A stretch of 64,000 nt of DNA, taken from contig CM052361.1 in the NCBI GenBank assembly GCA_028551475.1, positions 3,293,501-3,357,500 on the forward strand, read 5' to 3'. The notes under the pieces were generated by a model, which was not told the origin of the DNA, did not search any database, and saw nothing but the letters and a program-made list of their open reading frames with translations. The position numbers and the translations under genes were made by a program. This document shows, piece by piece, positions 35,439-48,848 of the stretch. The DNA is from Casuarina equisetifolia. Its lineage: Eukaryota > Streptophyta > Magnoliopsida > Fagales > Casuarinaceae. Numbering within the stretch: position 1 is the stretch's first letter; each line of letters begins with the position of its first letter.

Positions 35439-38400
35439 GTGAGAGAAGCATTGTTCGAATTATCATGTAAACTCTCTTCATTTGTGTGAGAGAAAAGGCT
35501 TCAAATTAGATTCCTATGGAGTTTTCAAATTAGATTCCTCTGAGTTTTCAACAAAAACTAATATTAGTTTTCTCACATAAATGATGGTTACCCTTAATGT
35601 TTTGATGTAGAAGTTCCAATGGCTCACGCTTCATTCAGACCGGATGCTGCATCTATTGCCTCAAGTATCAAGTACCATGCAGAGTTCACCCCATTGTTTT
35701 CTCCAGAGGGGTTTGGACTTCCAAAGGCCTTCTTTGCAACCGCACAAAGTGTTCGTGATGCTCTCATTATAAATTGGAATGAGACATATGATTATTATGA
35801 AAGTTTGAATGTAAAGCAAGCTTCCTATTTGTCAATGGAATTTCTACAGGTTTGTCTTCGTGTCTTCTTCATTGTATCGGCAATGCAATTTTATCATCTT
35901 CTACTTGGAAGATGCTGTTGTTCCCTAACTTTTAAATTTTGCAGGGTAGAGCTCTGTTAAATGCAATTGGTAATTTAGAGCTCACTGGAGCTTATGCAGA
36001 GGGTTTGAGAAAGCTTGGACATGAATTAGAACATGTGGCTTCCCAGGTCAGGTTGCTTATTTATGTCATTTCCTTTCATTTTAAAAATCTTTCCAATATA
36101 AGTGGCAAACCAACCATGGTGGTTGGGAGAAGTGGATCACCAGCATAATTTAATTAAAGACAAGATTGGAACCTTGTCAAGGGGATTGTTTTCAATTCAC
36201 ATCTTACATTTTTACCAATAAAATTTCTTCTTGACAATCTTAAGATCATGATGCATAAAGACAAGAACACTTTTGTGGTTTAGAAATTTCTCTCTATACA
36301 ATCTTAAGATTTTGAAGCATAAAGATAAGATCTCACTTTTTGAGTTAAATGATAGTTTGATCATCTGGAAGTTGGACTAAACCATCATTTTCTCAATCGT
36401 TAAAAAATAAAAGGTTCAAAAGAGATGTTTCAAAGCCAAAATTGGAAAATGCTGGTTCAACTTGAACAAGATTAAAATGGTGCTTGTCAAGATGGAAATA
36501 ACATTTTATGATTCAGAAATCCTATTGTATGAATCACCACATCATTTAACTGAGTGATCGACCTCGTTGTACGAGAATTCACATGAAGGGGCGTGGAGGC
36601 CCCAATTCAATCACTTCCGTTCTCCAATTAACAAGACTGGTTCCCATTCACCCAAGCAATGAAATGGTCCGAATAGTTTTATGAACTCAGGCATGTGTGG
36701 TGAGATCATCTCGTATATTTTTCGTCTGTTCTCTTTTGGTGAGCTTGAGTATCTGTCTCTGTCTGGAGGAAATTTGGGCTCACACCATAAAACAAGGAAA
36801 GTGGAAAAGGTGAAGAAGACATGGGATATGAGGACACAAGTCGCACGTGACTGGGTTGTAAAACAATCCTGATTGATATTGTTCTCAGTTAATTGGTAGT
36901 TGATGAGGAGTAAACATAGTTCTTTGGTTGGCTTTTTTCTGTTAAGGGTGACCAACTCCTTTCAGGATCCCTAATTCTTCTATATCAGCATCTAATTAAA
37001 GCCTCCCAAGAGAACCTGAAAGTTTTACGACTGGCATGTTGTGCTCAATATTAAATTCAGATGAATAGTCTACAGAAAACCAAGATGGTTTCCTAATAAG
37101 ATTAACGGCTATAACTCTCTTAATATAAGACATTAAATTTTCCTGAATTGTTTGAAAATTTTGATATCTTTTTTGATAGGAGCCTGATGCTGCACTTGGT
37201 AATGGGGGTCTTGGACGCCTTGCTTCTTGTTTTCTGGACTCTTTGGCAACATTAATTACCCAGCTTGGGGATATGGACTTAGACTCAAGTATGGCTTGTT
37301 TAAACAGCGGATTACAAAAGATGGGCAAGAGGAAGTTGCTGAAGATTGGCTTGAGGTATGACCCCTTTCTGCCTAAATTCTTTCTTACACCTCAAATTGC
37401 TTTTAAGTATTGGCATTATGTCTTTCTGTTACTTTTACGAAATTATGGTTTCTTCTTGAAGATGGGCTATCCTTGGGAAATAGTACGGAACGATGTCAAA
37501 TATCCAGTGAAATTTTACGGGAAGGTTGTCTCAGGATCAGATGGAAAAAAACACTGGGTTGGAGGAGAAGACATAGTGGCTGTTGCTTATGATGTTCCAA
37601 TACCAGGGTATAAAACTAAAACCACTATCAACCTGAGACTTTGGTCAACCAAAGCTCCAATAGAAGAGTTTGACTTGTATGCTTTTAATGCTGGAGAGCA
37701 CACAAAAGCATACGAGGCCCTAGCAAATGCTGAGAAGGTTTGGATGCACTCATCATTATACGAGTTCTTTTCTCTTTTATATGATCTTGGCTGTTAAAGG
37801 TCCACTTTTAAAATTTTTTAACAACAAAAATAGATTGGGCCGTATATTATCTGGAGATTCTGAAGTTGAGTGGTAATGTTTGAAGAATCTTTTTATTATC
37901 TTTTTACCTCACATTTTTAGAGGTAGCATTTATCTCTCTATCTCTCTATCTCTCTCTATCTTTTTTTTTTTTCCTGTGTCCTTTCTGTTTTTTTTGGTTG
38001 GGGGGTGGTGGAGGAGAGGGCTATTGTCACATGACCTTCTTCGATACCCCATACATGTATATTACTCAGAGGTATAGACTATGCTGTTTTACGTGCATGC
38101 ATCAATGATATACTTAAATATGTTGATTGTGCTCCATATCAGTGGATTTAATCGCTAATTTTTGAATCAATAATTTCATCTATCTCAATTTAGATATCTT
38201 GCTTCTATTTTTGGGATATCCCAAAATTCAATTTTCAAAAGTAGGAAGGTCTTGCAAAATTTCCTATATTGCTTTTAATGGTTTTTGAAAAGGTAAACAA
38301 GGTGCTTGCAATAGTTGTGTCAACTTTAATATAACACACCGGATCTTTGGGGAAACATTCTTTCTTTGGATATAAGTCACGCTAGTTAAAACAAAAATAA

Positions 38401-41400
38401 AATTGAAGAATGAGTGTTCATCTGTCTGTTGTTATGAACTGAGCTAGGAAAAACAGATCATGGTGGAAATTTTTGTGTCCTTTTCTTCGTTTCTTGCTTC
38501 CCCACTATAAAATGCAAACCAGATTGGATTCCTATGGAATGAATTAAAAGGTTTCTTTATTCTTTTACTTTGTATCTATGTCACAAAGAACATGCACTTG
38601 TGTGCTTTCTGATTCAAATGCTTGGTTTGCTTAAGAAGGGGCTTCCATATCAACAATTGAAAAAGAAAAAGAGAAAAAAGATTTGAAAACTTATCTGGTA
38701 GATTTTTTAACTATTTTCAACCTTCCTTTACAAGATCTTTGCATACTAAGTCTGAAATTTAGGAAAATCTACTTCTCATATGCTGCAACCTGTGTGCTAG
38801 AACAGTAGCATATACAAATCATACTGTTCTTCCCGAGGCATTGGAGAAGTGGAGCTTAGAACTTATGCAGAAACTGCTTCCTCGACATGTTGAGATCATA
38901 GAAATGATTGATGAGGAGGTAATGCTTGCATATATAACCAAATCTGTTGTTACCCATTGAACCGATCTATACTTTTCCTGACTCCTGACATTTTGAATTT
39001 TGCAGCTAATCCGAACCATTGTATCTGAGTTTGGTACAGCTAATTCTGAATTATTGGAGAAGAAATTGAAGGAGATGAGAATATTAGAAAATGTTGATAT
39101 CCCTGCTGCCTATGCGGATTTACTTGTTAAGCCCAAGGAAGAAAGCCCTGTTGCTGATCCCGGTAATGAACTTAAGCAGTCTGAAGAAGTAGTTGAACCA
39201 GTTGATAAAGACGAATCTACGGAGAAAGGGTCTCTGAAAAAAGAAACTGTGCGGCCTGAACCAGTACCAGAACCACCAAAGAGGGTTCGTATGGCTAATC
39301 TCTGCGTTGTGGGTGGTCATGCAGTAAATGGGGTTGCTGAGATACATAGTGAAATAGTAAAGGAGGATGTTTTTAATTCATTTTATAAGGTAAACGTTCA
39401 CTGCTTATTTTTTTTCCCCTTTTAATGGATGAAATATAATGCAATTGATGATTCTGAAAGATAGTGAACTTATTCTGTCAATGTCTATAAACTGGGAAAT
39501 ATGCTTCTATAATTGATCTCTACGCTATGATTTTGGCAGTTGTAGCCTGACAAATTTCAGAATAAGACAAATGGGGTGACACCAAGAAGGTGGATCCGCT
39601 TCTGCAATCCTGACTTAAGTAAGATTATAACCAACTGGACTGGCTCAGAAGACTGGGTTCTGAATACTGAAAAACTGGCAGAGCTACGGAAGGTAATCCA
39701 CTAAAACCGAACTTCTTACTGGCGAAACTGTTACTTTGGTGAATCTTAAGTCTTGACTACTGAGAAGAGATTCTAATTTTTCTTCAAATCTCCTACATGG
39801 TACCCCTTCCTTTTATTGATATGTGTTCTGATAGGCTAAAGTTGGATGAGGTACAAAATGGGTATGACCATAGCACACACTCCTTTGCTCTTTTCAGGCT
39901 TGCAACCAGTAGGCATGTACCTGTGAAAAGATAAGAGTCTTCTTGGTCACACTTGAAAACTCATGGTTTCTTGATGTAGTTTTGTATGACATGTCAAAAT
40001 TTCAAAATTAGCACATCACCCATCTCTATACGGCGTAAGTAATGCTTATGTTTGTGGTCTGCATTGAAGAAGAAAAATAACACGCGTTATGAAACCCCAC
40101 TCTACACCCCTTTCGGCCCCCCTCACACACTTCACCCGCACAACAACCAAGCAACCAAGCAACCGACCCAAAGAAATGGCCCTTTGACAGAACTTTTCCC
40201 AAGGTACCTCGTTGAGTCCATGTCTTTTCCCATCTCAACTGAACAAGCAAGCCCTACACATTTTCTTATCTGCATTAGAAAATAATGAATGTATCTAATA
40301 TTTCATACTTTTTGATACACAAGGCATTGCAATATTTGGAGTGAAAACTGTCTTGTTTGTCTTCTATGTACATAAGCTTCTTAAAATTTGAAGCTTGGAT
40401 TTTGAATTTTCAACTATTCTCTATCCATTGTGCACTATATTCTGATAAATTAATAACTGATGATTTCAGTTTTGCTCCTCCCAGATATTTATTAATCAGG
40501 GTATTGTGACTATTATTATTTTGCAGATAATGAAGATCTCCATATCCAGTGGAGGGCAGCGAAAAGGAGCAATAAGATGAAAGTGGTATCATTGATTAAA
40601 GAGAAAACAGGATATTCTATCAGTCCTGATGCATTGTTTGATATACAGGTAACTTGCTGTATGAGTTCTTCTTTCCGTAAGAATGTGAAAAGAGACTGCG
40701 GGAATAACTAGTTTCTCAGATGAGGTGAAAGGAAAAATTAACAGAATAGAGGACCAGGCTATGATATGTTACATATGCCTTGTGTAGATGAAATATTTGA
40801 CAAATTATAGAGATCATATTGCCCTAGTTTGCACTTAAAGAGGAAAGTGTTTCTGAATGCTCCAATACCTCAGTTCATGGTTCAATGTTCTTGCAAAATA
40901 ATGAGTCTAGAGAAAAAAATGTATGCATATGGAGTTTTGTAAATTAACCATGGATTTTAAACCTTCTAAGCCAGTATGCGTGGTTGGTAGTTTGTGGGTT
41001 CCACACATTTCAATTCTGCTTTTCCCTCTCCTCTCTGAAAGTGCCTTTTCTCGCATTGCGTGGTGAACTGATAGATGGATAAATATTTGTAGGTGAAGCG
41101 CATCCATGAATACAAGAGGCAACTATTGAATATCTTGGGAATTGTTTACCGCTACAAGAAGATGAAAGAAATGAGTGCAGAAGAAAGGAAAGCAAAGTTT
41201 GTTCCACGAGTTTGTATATTTGGGGGAAAAGCATTTGCTACCTATGTGCAAGCCAAGAGAATTGTAAAATTTATCACTGATGTTGGGGCTACAATAAACC
41301 ATGATCCTGATATAGGTGACTTACTGAAGGTATGGGTGGCTTTGATCTTGCTAATTTATTCTTCAAAAAAGTCATCAAACATTGATATCTCTGTCAAAAA

Positions 41401-44294
41401 GTTAGCTCTAAGTGTTACAGGATGTAGTTTCTGGAATCAAGCGTCTTTCTCATCAAGAGTCTCACATCATGTAGTTTCTAGTATCAATTGCATAAATTCT
41501 TTAGGTCCTTGGCAGTGATTAAAACATAGGCTTTTGTCTCTGTCACAGAGGTGTCTCTTTGTGAAGATTGGTGGCACATATTGTGATACAACAAGGTTTT
41601 TCTGGATCTTCAGACAATGGGGTGACTTGTCTTTAGCACTGTTTAGTCTGCTTGGATCCTATCCATTTTCAGATAATCTCTATCCAATTTGATCTATAGA
41701 TCTATGTTTCCACATTATTGACTTCGATTAATTCAAATTGGATTTCTGAAAGAACTCAAAACTTCTCTCTTGAAATGTGTATTGGTTGCTTGCTGCAAAT
41801 TCCTTTGCGTTAGTCAGTCAGAGTTATTGTTGTTTGTCGTTTGTCGTTTGTGTCTTTGTCCTGTATTACAATATCAAGGTTATTGTATCACTCCCAGAGC
41901 TCATAATCTTGTTCTTTTGTATTAGGTTGTTTTTGTCCCAGATTACAACGTTAGTGTTGCTGAATTGCTTATTCCTGCAAGTGAGCTATCACAGCACATA
42001 AGGTATTTCTCTTTCATTCTGAATATATTATCTTGCTTTTGTCTCTTGTTCTATAGTTTGTTTGTTGCTATTGTAAATGGGAGTTGGTCTCAAATGTTGT
42101 CCACTATTCATGTTGTTAATAGGTGGTTGTACTTATCAGGCTAGCCAATATGTGGCCTCCTTTCTATAAATATTACGGGCCTGTGCTATACTTAGCAAGG
42201 GCAAGCCAAGGCAAAAACCTCTCAATTGAGGCCCAAAATTGATTTTAGGGGGAGCTTGATTGTCCTGCCTTTTTGCTGGATCTGTGCCCTGGTGGAGCTT
42301 TCTAGATCTTTTCTTTACTGTAATTGTGCAATGCTTGAAAGGTGCATGGTAGATAAATGATGAGAAGCACGACTAACTAGTGCTAAATTCAGGTTCTGGG
42401 TTCTGTGATTTTCTGAAGTGCTTATTCAATTGGCTGTCTGATCCTAGTTCTGTGATATTGATGCAGTGGATTTTAAGTTCTTTCTTCACATGGCCTGTTA
42501 TGTCTCTGTGCTTCAGTAGTAATACCAAAAACAAAAGAAACAAAAAACAGTTATTTTTGGGGACTCTGGGAATGTTTTCAGATCTGTTGCTTGGTACTTT
42601 TTGGCAGTTCCAAGTGTAACTAAGTAATTTCAGTATAACTAGAATCGAGCCTAAGAATATTTACCGTAATGCCAAACGTATTTCACTAGTTGCCAGAAAT
42701 GCCCAGTCAAGACAGCTTGAAGCCTTCTGCTGTGATAAATATGCAAAGTACTTGGTTTGATGTTTAATTTCGTATTTTCTTATTGAGTGTTGAGTTGTTG
42801 AAGTGCAATGAGGATATGTGGAAGTGAAGAATGATTTATCAATGTCATTATGTATGAGTCAGTTGTGTTGGATAAAGATTTCATACAGCTGCTCCCCTTC
42901 TCCTTCCTCCTTTCTTTCTTAGTACTGCTGGGATGGAGGCCAGTGGAACCAGCAATATGAAGTTCGCAATGAATGGCTGCATTCTGATTGGAACCTTGGA
43001 TGGTGCAAATGTTGAAATAAGAGAAGAGGTTGGAGAAGACAACTTCTTCCTCTTTGGTGCTAAAGCTTACGAGATTGCAGGGCTCCGGAAAGAAAGAGCT
43101 GAAGGGAAGGTATGCCCTTATGAGCAAATTATCACTCTTCCTTTGGTCTTTTGCTACTAAACCAGCCTTGTTGTTTCTGTTGTAGTAATGATTGTAGGGT
43201 ACTTTTCTTTCAATTCTAATCTTGCTGAACTCTTGATGTAGTTTGTTCCTGACCCACGTTTTGAGGAAGTGAAAGAGTTCGTCAGAAGTGGTGCTTTTGG
43301 ATCTAACAACTATGATGAATTGATGGGATCTTTGGAAGGAAATGCAGGTTTTGGCCGTGCTGATTATTTCCTAGTGGGCAAGGACTTCCCCAGCTACATA
43401 GAATGCCAAGAGAAGGTTGATGAGGCATATCGAAACCAAAAGGTGAGGTTTATATGCATTTCTGTTTGCAGTTTGTTGTTAAAGTCTATGTAACCAAAAT
43501 TATGGAGGAAGTACACCTTTGCATGTCTATCTAATGGGTCCAGTTGAATGCGCATGTTTATTTACTTCAATCCGTAATACGTCAAGAATTTTCTTGCATG
43601 TCAATTTCTTTTGTGGCTCATTGATCAAAGCACATTCAACTCAAACAATTGCGGCTGATAAATTGTGAATTATTCATCTAAAATTATTGATCATGCCCGA
43701 TGGTTGTTCACCTCGCATATGATGATAATTGATTTTCAGTGGCATTTGCATAAAATTATATATTGTTGGTTGCCTCATATGTCTACATTTTTGTAGGTAC
43801 TTCTCACACTTGCAGTCAAAGCATAAGTCATTCTGATTTATTTATTTATTTTTGGGGTGGTATTATTTTTGCCTCATATCTCAGGTAATATTTTAACTGG
43901 AGATGTAGTCCTGTATGTTAGATTCGTACGTGGTTCATGAATCAAGCATATCCTAGTAAACCGTTGCATTATGCTATAATGTTGGATTATTCAAGAAGAC
44001 TATTGTAAATGGTTGGTAGAAACTGCTCCCGATAATAACATAAATGCATTGGCTTCTTTCTAGTTTTATCCGTAGTCGGATTATGTCTATAATGCTGTCG
44101 GCACTTTCTCACACATGTAGTCACAAACACAAATTATTCTAATTTGTGCCTAATATTTGTTGCTGTTGTTGGATCAGAGATGGACAAGAATGTCGATCTT
44201 GAATACAGCAGGATCATACAAGTTCAGTAGTGACAGGACGATCCATGAGTATGCCAAAGACATATGGAACATTCAACCTGTCCAACTGCCGTAG
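35439..44294 (+). pseudogene. PHO1 copy 2, recent pseudogene lacking exons 1 and 6
   Basis: Homology to copy 1 starts inside intron 1, so the transit-peptide exon and promoter were never copied. Recognisable exons: 35611-35849, 35945-36046, 37180-37355, 37462-37737, 38801-38918, 39006-39389, 39540-39692, 40520-40648, 41093-41329, 41926-42002, 42923-43109, 43242-43442, 44178-44294. Exon 4 is 176 nt instead of 177 (one A lost in the ACATTAAATTAC stretch), a frameshift. Exon 6, holding NDTHP, is deleted at about 38060. Exon 9 has TAG (39543-39545) for Trp. The exon 10 acceptor AG is AT at 40518-40519. All other exons keep copy 1 lengths and nearly the same protein, including the pyridoxal-phosphate site, so inactivation is recent. 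As a source of partial protein it would be non-plastidic and inactive. Confidence 0.92.
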
Positions 44295-44761
44295 CTGTGT
44301 AGATTATAGGGTGGCGGATTTGGTATTGGTACATAGTGGTGACAGTGGCCTCCCACTGTTGCACTCTCTCTCGTTCGTTCCTCTTTCTAGCCATGTAAAG
44401 TAAAATGGTGGGATCAAGGCATAGTTGAAGTTATATTCTGTAATAAATGGTCCGAAGCGGATGGCTTCTACCACTCAATTTTGTATGGCTCACCAATGGC
44501 CATGGTTGAACCATCATAACAGATGTTGAATTACCTAATGCACCGTCTTGAAATAAAACTGCTTAGATTTTCTGGTTAAAAGCTTATAGTGCCACCGAAT
44601 AATGGATCCTTTAGTGATGGAACAGCAGAATCCATCCTTCACTTGAGGATACTGTATCTACTCTTACAGGGTGAGGCTGTAAATGCCTTGCCAGTTTGCT
44701 TGTTTAAGTCAATTTCATATTGCCATTCTCTTTCCTGTTCGCTTACTGATGACATGCAGCT

Positions 44762-45000
44762 AACCAGCCAACCGAACACCAAAATACATAAGAAAAATGA
44801 ATAAAATCCCAGAATTAAATTGACTTGTGTAATGAAAAAAATCTTCATAAGTAATGAATCACTCACAGCTCCATAGCTAACTGGATCCGGAGAAATCGGG
44901 TCTGCGCAGTACCCGTATGAGCCCGCTTCTACCGCCTGATGGTAGCGAGTGTTTGACCAAGAGCGAGCGTGGCTTTCAATGCCCAAGCGGGCATCTGAAT
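44762..45000 (-). pseudogene. zinc-finger gene scrap, copy 2 (end of exon 1)
   Basis: After the PHO1 copy 2 3' UTR the sequence jumps at about 44760 to the intron and exon 1 end of the zinc-finger gene (compare 20015-20250). Exon 2 with the finger is gone. The exon fragment keeps an open frame reading LGIESHARSWS, then YCADPISPDPVSYGA, then a strong GTGAGT donor. This is the better-preserved form of exon 1 and is the reference that exposes the 29-bp loss in copy 1. Confidence 0.7.
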
Positions 45001-45605
45001 GCTCATTCTAAGTTTAAAGATGTTTTTACCTTGTCCATAAACAAACATCCAGATTAAAAATGTATTAACACTTTAGTGAAAATAATATAACAGAAGTCTT
45101 AAATTAGTTAAATGAAAAAGAATGGTTCTCAATTATTGAGTTCACTAGTCCACTTTCCTTTAGATAGAAACAAACGAGCATTTTAAAACATTACTTTGAT
45201 TGTTGATCCCCCTTCCATTGGATAAGAGTCTCCAAGGCAGTGATGGCTAGGTCCACTAGTCTACTTTTCAAATTTGAAAGAAAATGGAAGAAACCTAGGA
45301 GGGAGGAAAACAGGAACAGGAGTCATTGATGGGCGCATCATAGGGCTAAAGAGTGAAGGAGATAAAAGGGAGCCGCCACGTTGAGCAAAGGGGATAATGG
45401 AGTCGTTTTATCTGTAGAGAATTCCAGAGCTTGGCTGAATCCATCAAGGATTGTGATTCTTCTTGGTGAATGAGAACTGGTTGATATCGTTACAGAGCAA
45501 TCTGCAAGGCATAAGTGTAGCGAGGAACAAAAACTGAAATCTTGGTAGCACAGACGAGGATTCGTTCACTAAAATATTCTCCAACTGGCGATGTCATATG
45601 CCTTC
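45001..45605. other. intergenic, no gene seen
   Basis: No open frame with a recognisable domain. The last part is probably the 3' UTR of minus-strand CG-1 copy C. Confidence 0.4.
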
Positions 45606-48343
45606 CTACATGATCCTCGGACTATACAATCCATCTACCATTAACTGAAGCGCCGGTCCATCGACGTCATCGTAGTCATTGGCGTCCACGTTGATGGAAT
45701 CCCCCAGTGGATATGTGCTCACTCCCTGCAAACAACGAGAAACGACTAGATTGACTGCCTTACGCCAGTGTTTTATGTAATTTTACCATAACTAACGCAT
45801 AGAACACGTAACAGCTTGGTTTGCTCGTAGAAGAGCACACCTAAAGCCTGCTACCGTCAACCTTAGACTGATGCTTCTAAACATCATGCTTATGCAAAAT
45901 AAACAGTTGAACATCTCCAAATATACATGTATATGAATATATGCAAATAGACGCACCTGCACATATGTTTTTACAAAATGTATGTATGCATACGTGTGAA
46001 TACATGTAGAAGAAAAGCATACCAGACTTGAGTTATTCTACTTACATCATCAAAGGAACCGCATACTGCCATTTGAGTCGACTGATTATCAACAAAAACT
46101 TCATCTGCCAAAAAGCATAGTTAATTAGTCTGTCTAATCACTAACCCCACTGCACAAAGCATGTGTCAATTACCTCTTGTAGGTACAATTGAGTTGTTAG
46201 AATAAACTGGATGAGGAAAAGTCTCGTTCCAGAAAAGAGAACCATCATGATCAAGTATTAGATCACGATTTTGAACGTTTATACCAGAAGCTGTTGATTC
46301 AACAAAAAACAAAGGGTGAGACTACTATACATGGATTAGAGAATTGAGTACATGCAATGATGGAAATATCAGATCAATATTTCAACTACTTGAAATATTG
46401 TGAATGAGTCTGTCTAATCGCTAGCCTTGCTGCCCAAAGCATGTGTCAATTACCTCCTATAGGTGCAGTCGAGGGGTTAGAATCATTTTGGCGCACAAGC
46501 TCATCCCGATTAGGAGTAACAACATCATCGAGTGTCTGATGATCATTTCGGAAGGTGGAATCCTCACAAGGACCTGTTAATTCTTCAAAAAGCAAGGGTA
46601 ATAATATTTTTTGAGAAAAATATTACATCAAGAAATCAACTGCTTGAACTATCCCAATAGATGTAGACACTAATTGTCTAATTTAATTAAAATTACTAAA
46701 AAATTTAGTGAAGACCGGATCTTTCTCTAGCCTTCTCTAAACTTAAATTACTTGTATGCAACGAAAAAGAAAAAAAGAAAAAGGAAGCCACATCTCTACC
46801 AAAACACTATAGGACTAGTTTGTATATGTTCAGCAAACATTACCTGAAAATTTTTTCCTGCTAGTCTTCTCTGAAATTTTTTTCCTGGCAGTCTTCTCCG
46901 AACTTTTGGAGTAGTGAACCATAACAATGTCATTTTCTTTGCTGAAACAATATTGATAGTAAGATGGCAGATAAAATCAATTCATGAAAAATGTATACAT
47001 ACATGTTATATATATAATTTTATTTTATTAACCTTTTTTCCTCGCCAATAAGCCAGTAACTCCTGCGAGAAATGTTGTGTCCATCAAGTTCATAAGTATA
47101 GTATCCAGAGATCACCTTTTTTTTTTTTAACCTGAACCGTGAAATAACAAGCGAAGGGGCTTAAAAACAGATATGGTGCCTTTGCATATGTATGTACCTA
47201 AATATATTTGTAATCTTCGTTTGTATCAAGAAGTGTATACTTGAGAAACACAACTCACTCAATAATATATCAGAAATAGGAAAGCTCACACTTAAATGCA
47301 CATGCTGTTCAGGCTTCTCCCACCTATAACCATCTTGCTTGTAGTTCCTAAACTGACGACGGTCAAAAAACACAATAGTGCCACCTATTACATTTAATAA
47401 TCGAAATAGACCATAAGCATGTCAGTAGTAATCGATATCGTCTGCTCACTGATTAAGGAAGTTTTGTCGATTGTTCATAAACTCCATCAAACTTGTACGA
47501 GAGTGCCTTTTGTTTTGGATTTTATTGCAGTTTAAGCCAACAAAACCGTAACCATTCTGTCTTATTACTAAGTAGTTCAGTATATTACCCTGCCGGAAGT
47601 CATTGAAAATGCTTCGAATGCCATCATATGTGGCAAACAGATAAAATTACCAAGGCTCACGAGGTGTGAACCGAGGCTTTCTGACAAGGCTTGTAAGAAA
47701 GCTAATAATACACAGTAGAAAGTGCATGATTACGCGATATAGCGAGTCAAAGCAAAAAAGATGCGATGCATATGCATGAGCGCTTTTGCTCCAGTAGTCC
47801 TAGAGTTACTATTAATAGAAATAACGAGTAGGCATTTTACTTGGAGGCCGAATCAATTGATGGATTTCGACTTCGAACTTCTCGTGATTACAAAGCAGTG
47901 CATAAATTTCACGACCGTGGAGCCACCTGTCCTTCCCCCTTTTCAAAAGCTGCTCTAAATCTGTTCATTGAAACAAAGTAAACATAAAAAACTGAAGGCA
48001 TGAGAATCATAACATAAATGCTGATATGTGAAGGCCGTTTTCTTTGCCAGACTTGTCAAGGTCAATTTAGTATTGGGGTTCGATTCCCTGCAAGCTGTCT
48101 ACACAGCGAAAGAAGCGGCGAAGGGATAATCCTGGCTACACAACACTATTTCCCGGCGCGCAGTAGACGCCCGATAGTGGTAGAGTGACGGTAGGAGTGA
48201 GATTAGGAAGCAAATATAGAAATAAATCAGAGAACTAGAGTCCCAAGATGTAAGGAAAGGGAAAAGAGAGGAAACCAAGCGGGTATACCTTTCTTAGTTT
48301 TGAAATCATGGACGTCTGAGCCCAGCAGCCCCATTGCCTGCAT
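45606..48343 (-). CDS. CG-1-domain (CAMTA-like) gene copy C, short cassette tail
   Basis: Minus-strand exons: 48343-48289, 47960-47841, 47384-47290, 47131-47033, 46941-46844 (CG-1 part), then X 46582-46454, X 46290-46174, Y 46104-46046 and last exon 45725-45606 with TAG. Visible motifs are WLHGREIYALLCNH, GTIVFFDRRQF, QDGYRWEK, SYWLIGEE and IVMVHYSK. Two X exons follow each other directly, which the phase 1-1 rule allows. The last exon is acidic (NVDANDYDDVDG). One problem: exon 4 is 99 nt, against 98 in copies A and B, because of a 12-A run; as given, the frame shifts there. With the family length it would encode about 296 residues. The run could be a sequencing error or a true lesion. Exon 5 contains a 27-nt internal duplication (SEKTARKKI, then SEKTSRKKF). 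Confidence 0.6.
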
Positions 48344-48805
48344 CTTCGTATTGTCCAGCGATCCGCTTGCTGATCAGCGAGCCGAGAATCCTCATTTTAT
48401 GGTCTTCTCGGAGCGTTTCAATCTAGTGTCAAGAGCATGTGAAGACCCTTGTGTGAGAGTTCCAGCTCAGTGAACCAGAGATTTTATGCTCAACCTCAGC
48501 TTTGAAACACAAAGTCATGAAAAGTTAGAAGCTCAACTTTAAAATGCAAGAAGAAAGGAGTCGAGAAGTCCCATCACTGAGAGACGACAGCGACCCTGAG
48601 CTTCGTCATCAGGAACAAGGTAGTGTCAATATGGGGTTGTCGAAAGCATGCTCAGTTTACCTGTAGGGAATTCAGCTTTAAGAAGAAAGAATTCCAGGAA
48701 GTCCTATCATTGGGGGAAAGAATTTTGGAAGTCCTATCATTGGGGCATTGTGAAAGTTGTGTTTAGTTCCCCTTTAGGAATTTCCTAGGTTTCTTCGGCG
48801 CCACC

Positions 48806-48848
48806 CCCCCCCCCCCCCCCCCCTCTTTTTTTTTTTTTTTTTTTTTTC
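48806..48848. repeat. poly-C run followed by poly-T run
   Basis: About 18 C and then more than 20 T, broken only by CTC. Possibly a degenerate transposon tail or simple slippage. Exact length should not be trusted. Confidence 0.85.

Noticed and set aside
44639-44986. Minus-strand frame of 115 codons as an independent gene
   Set aside because: Its first part is the zinc-finger exon 1 scrap; the rest runs through intron and PHO1 3' flank.
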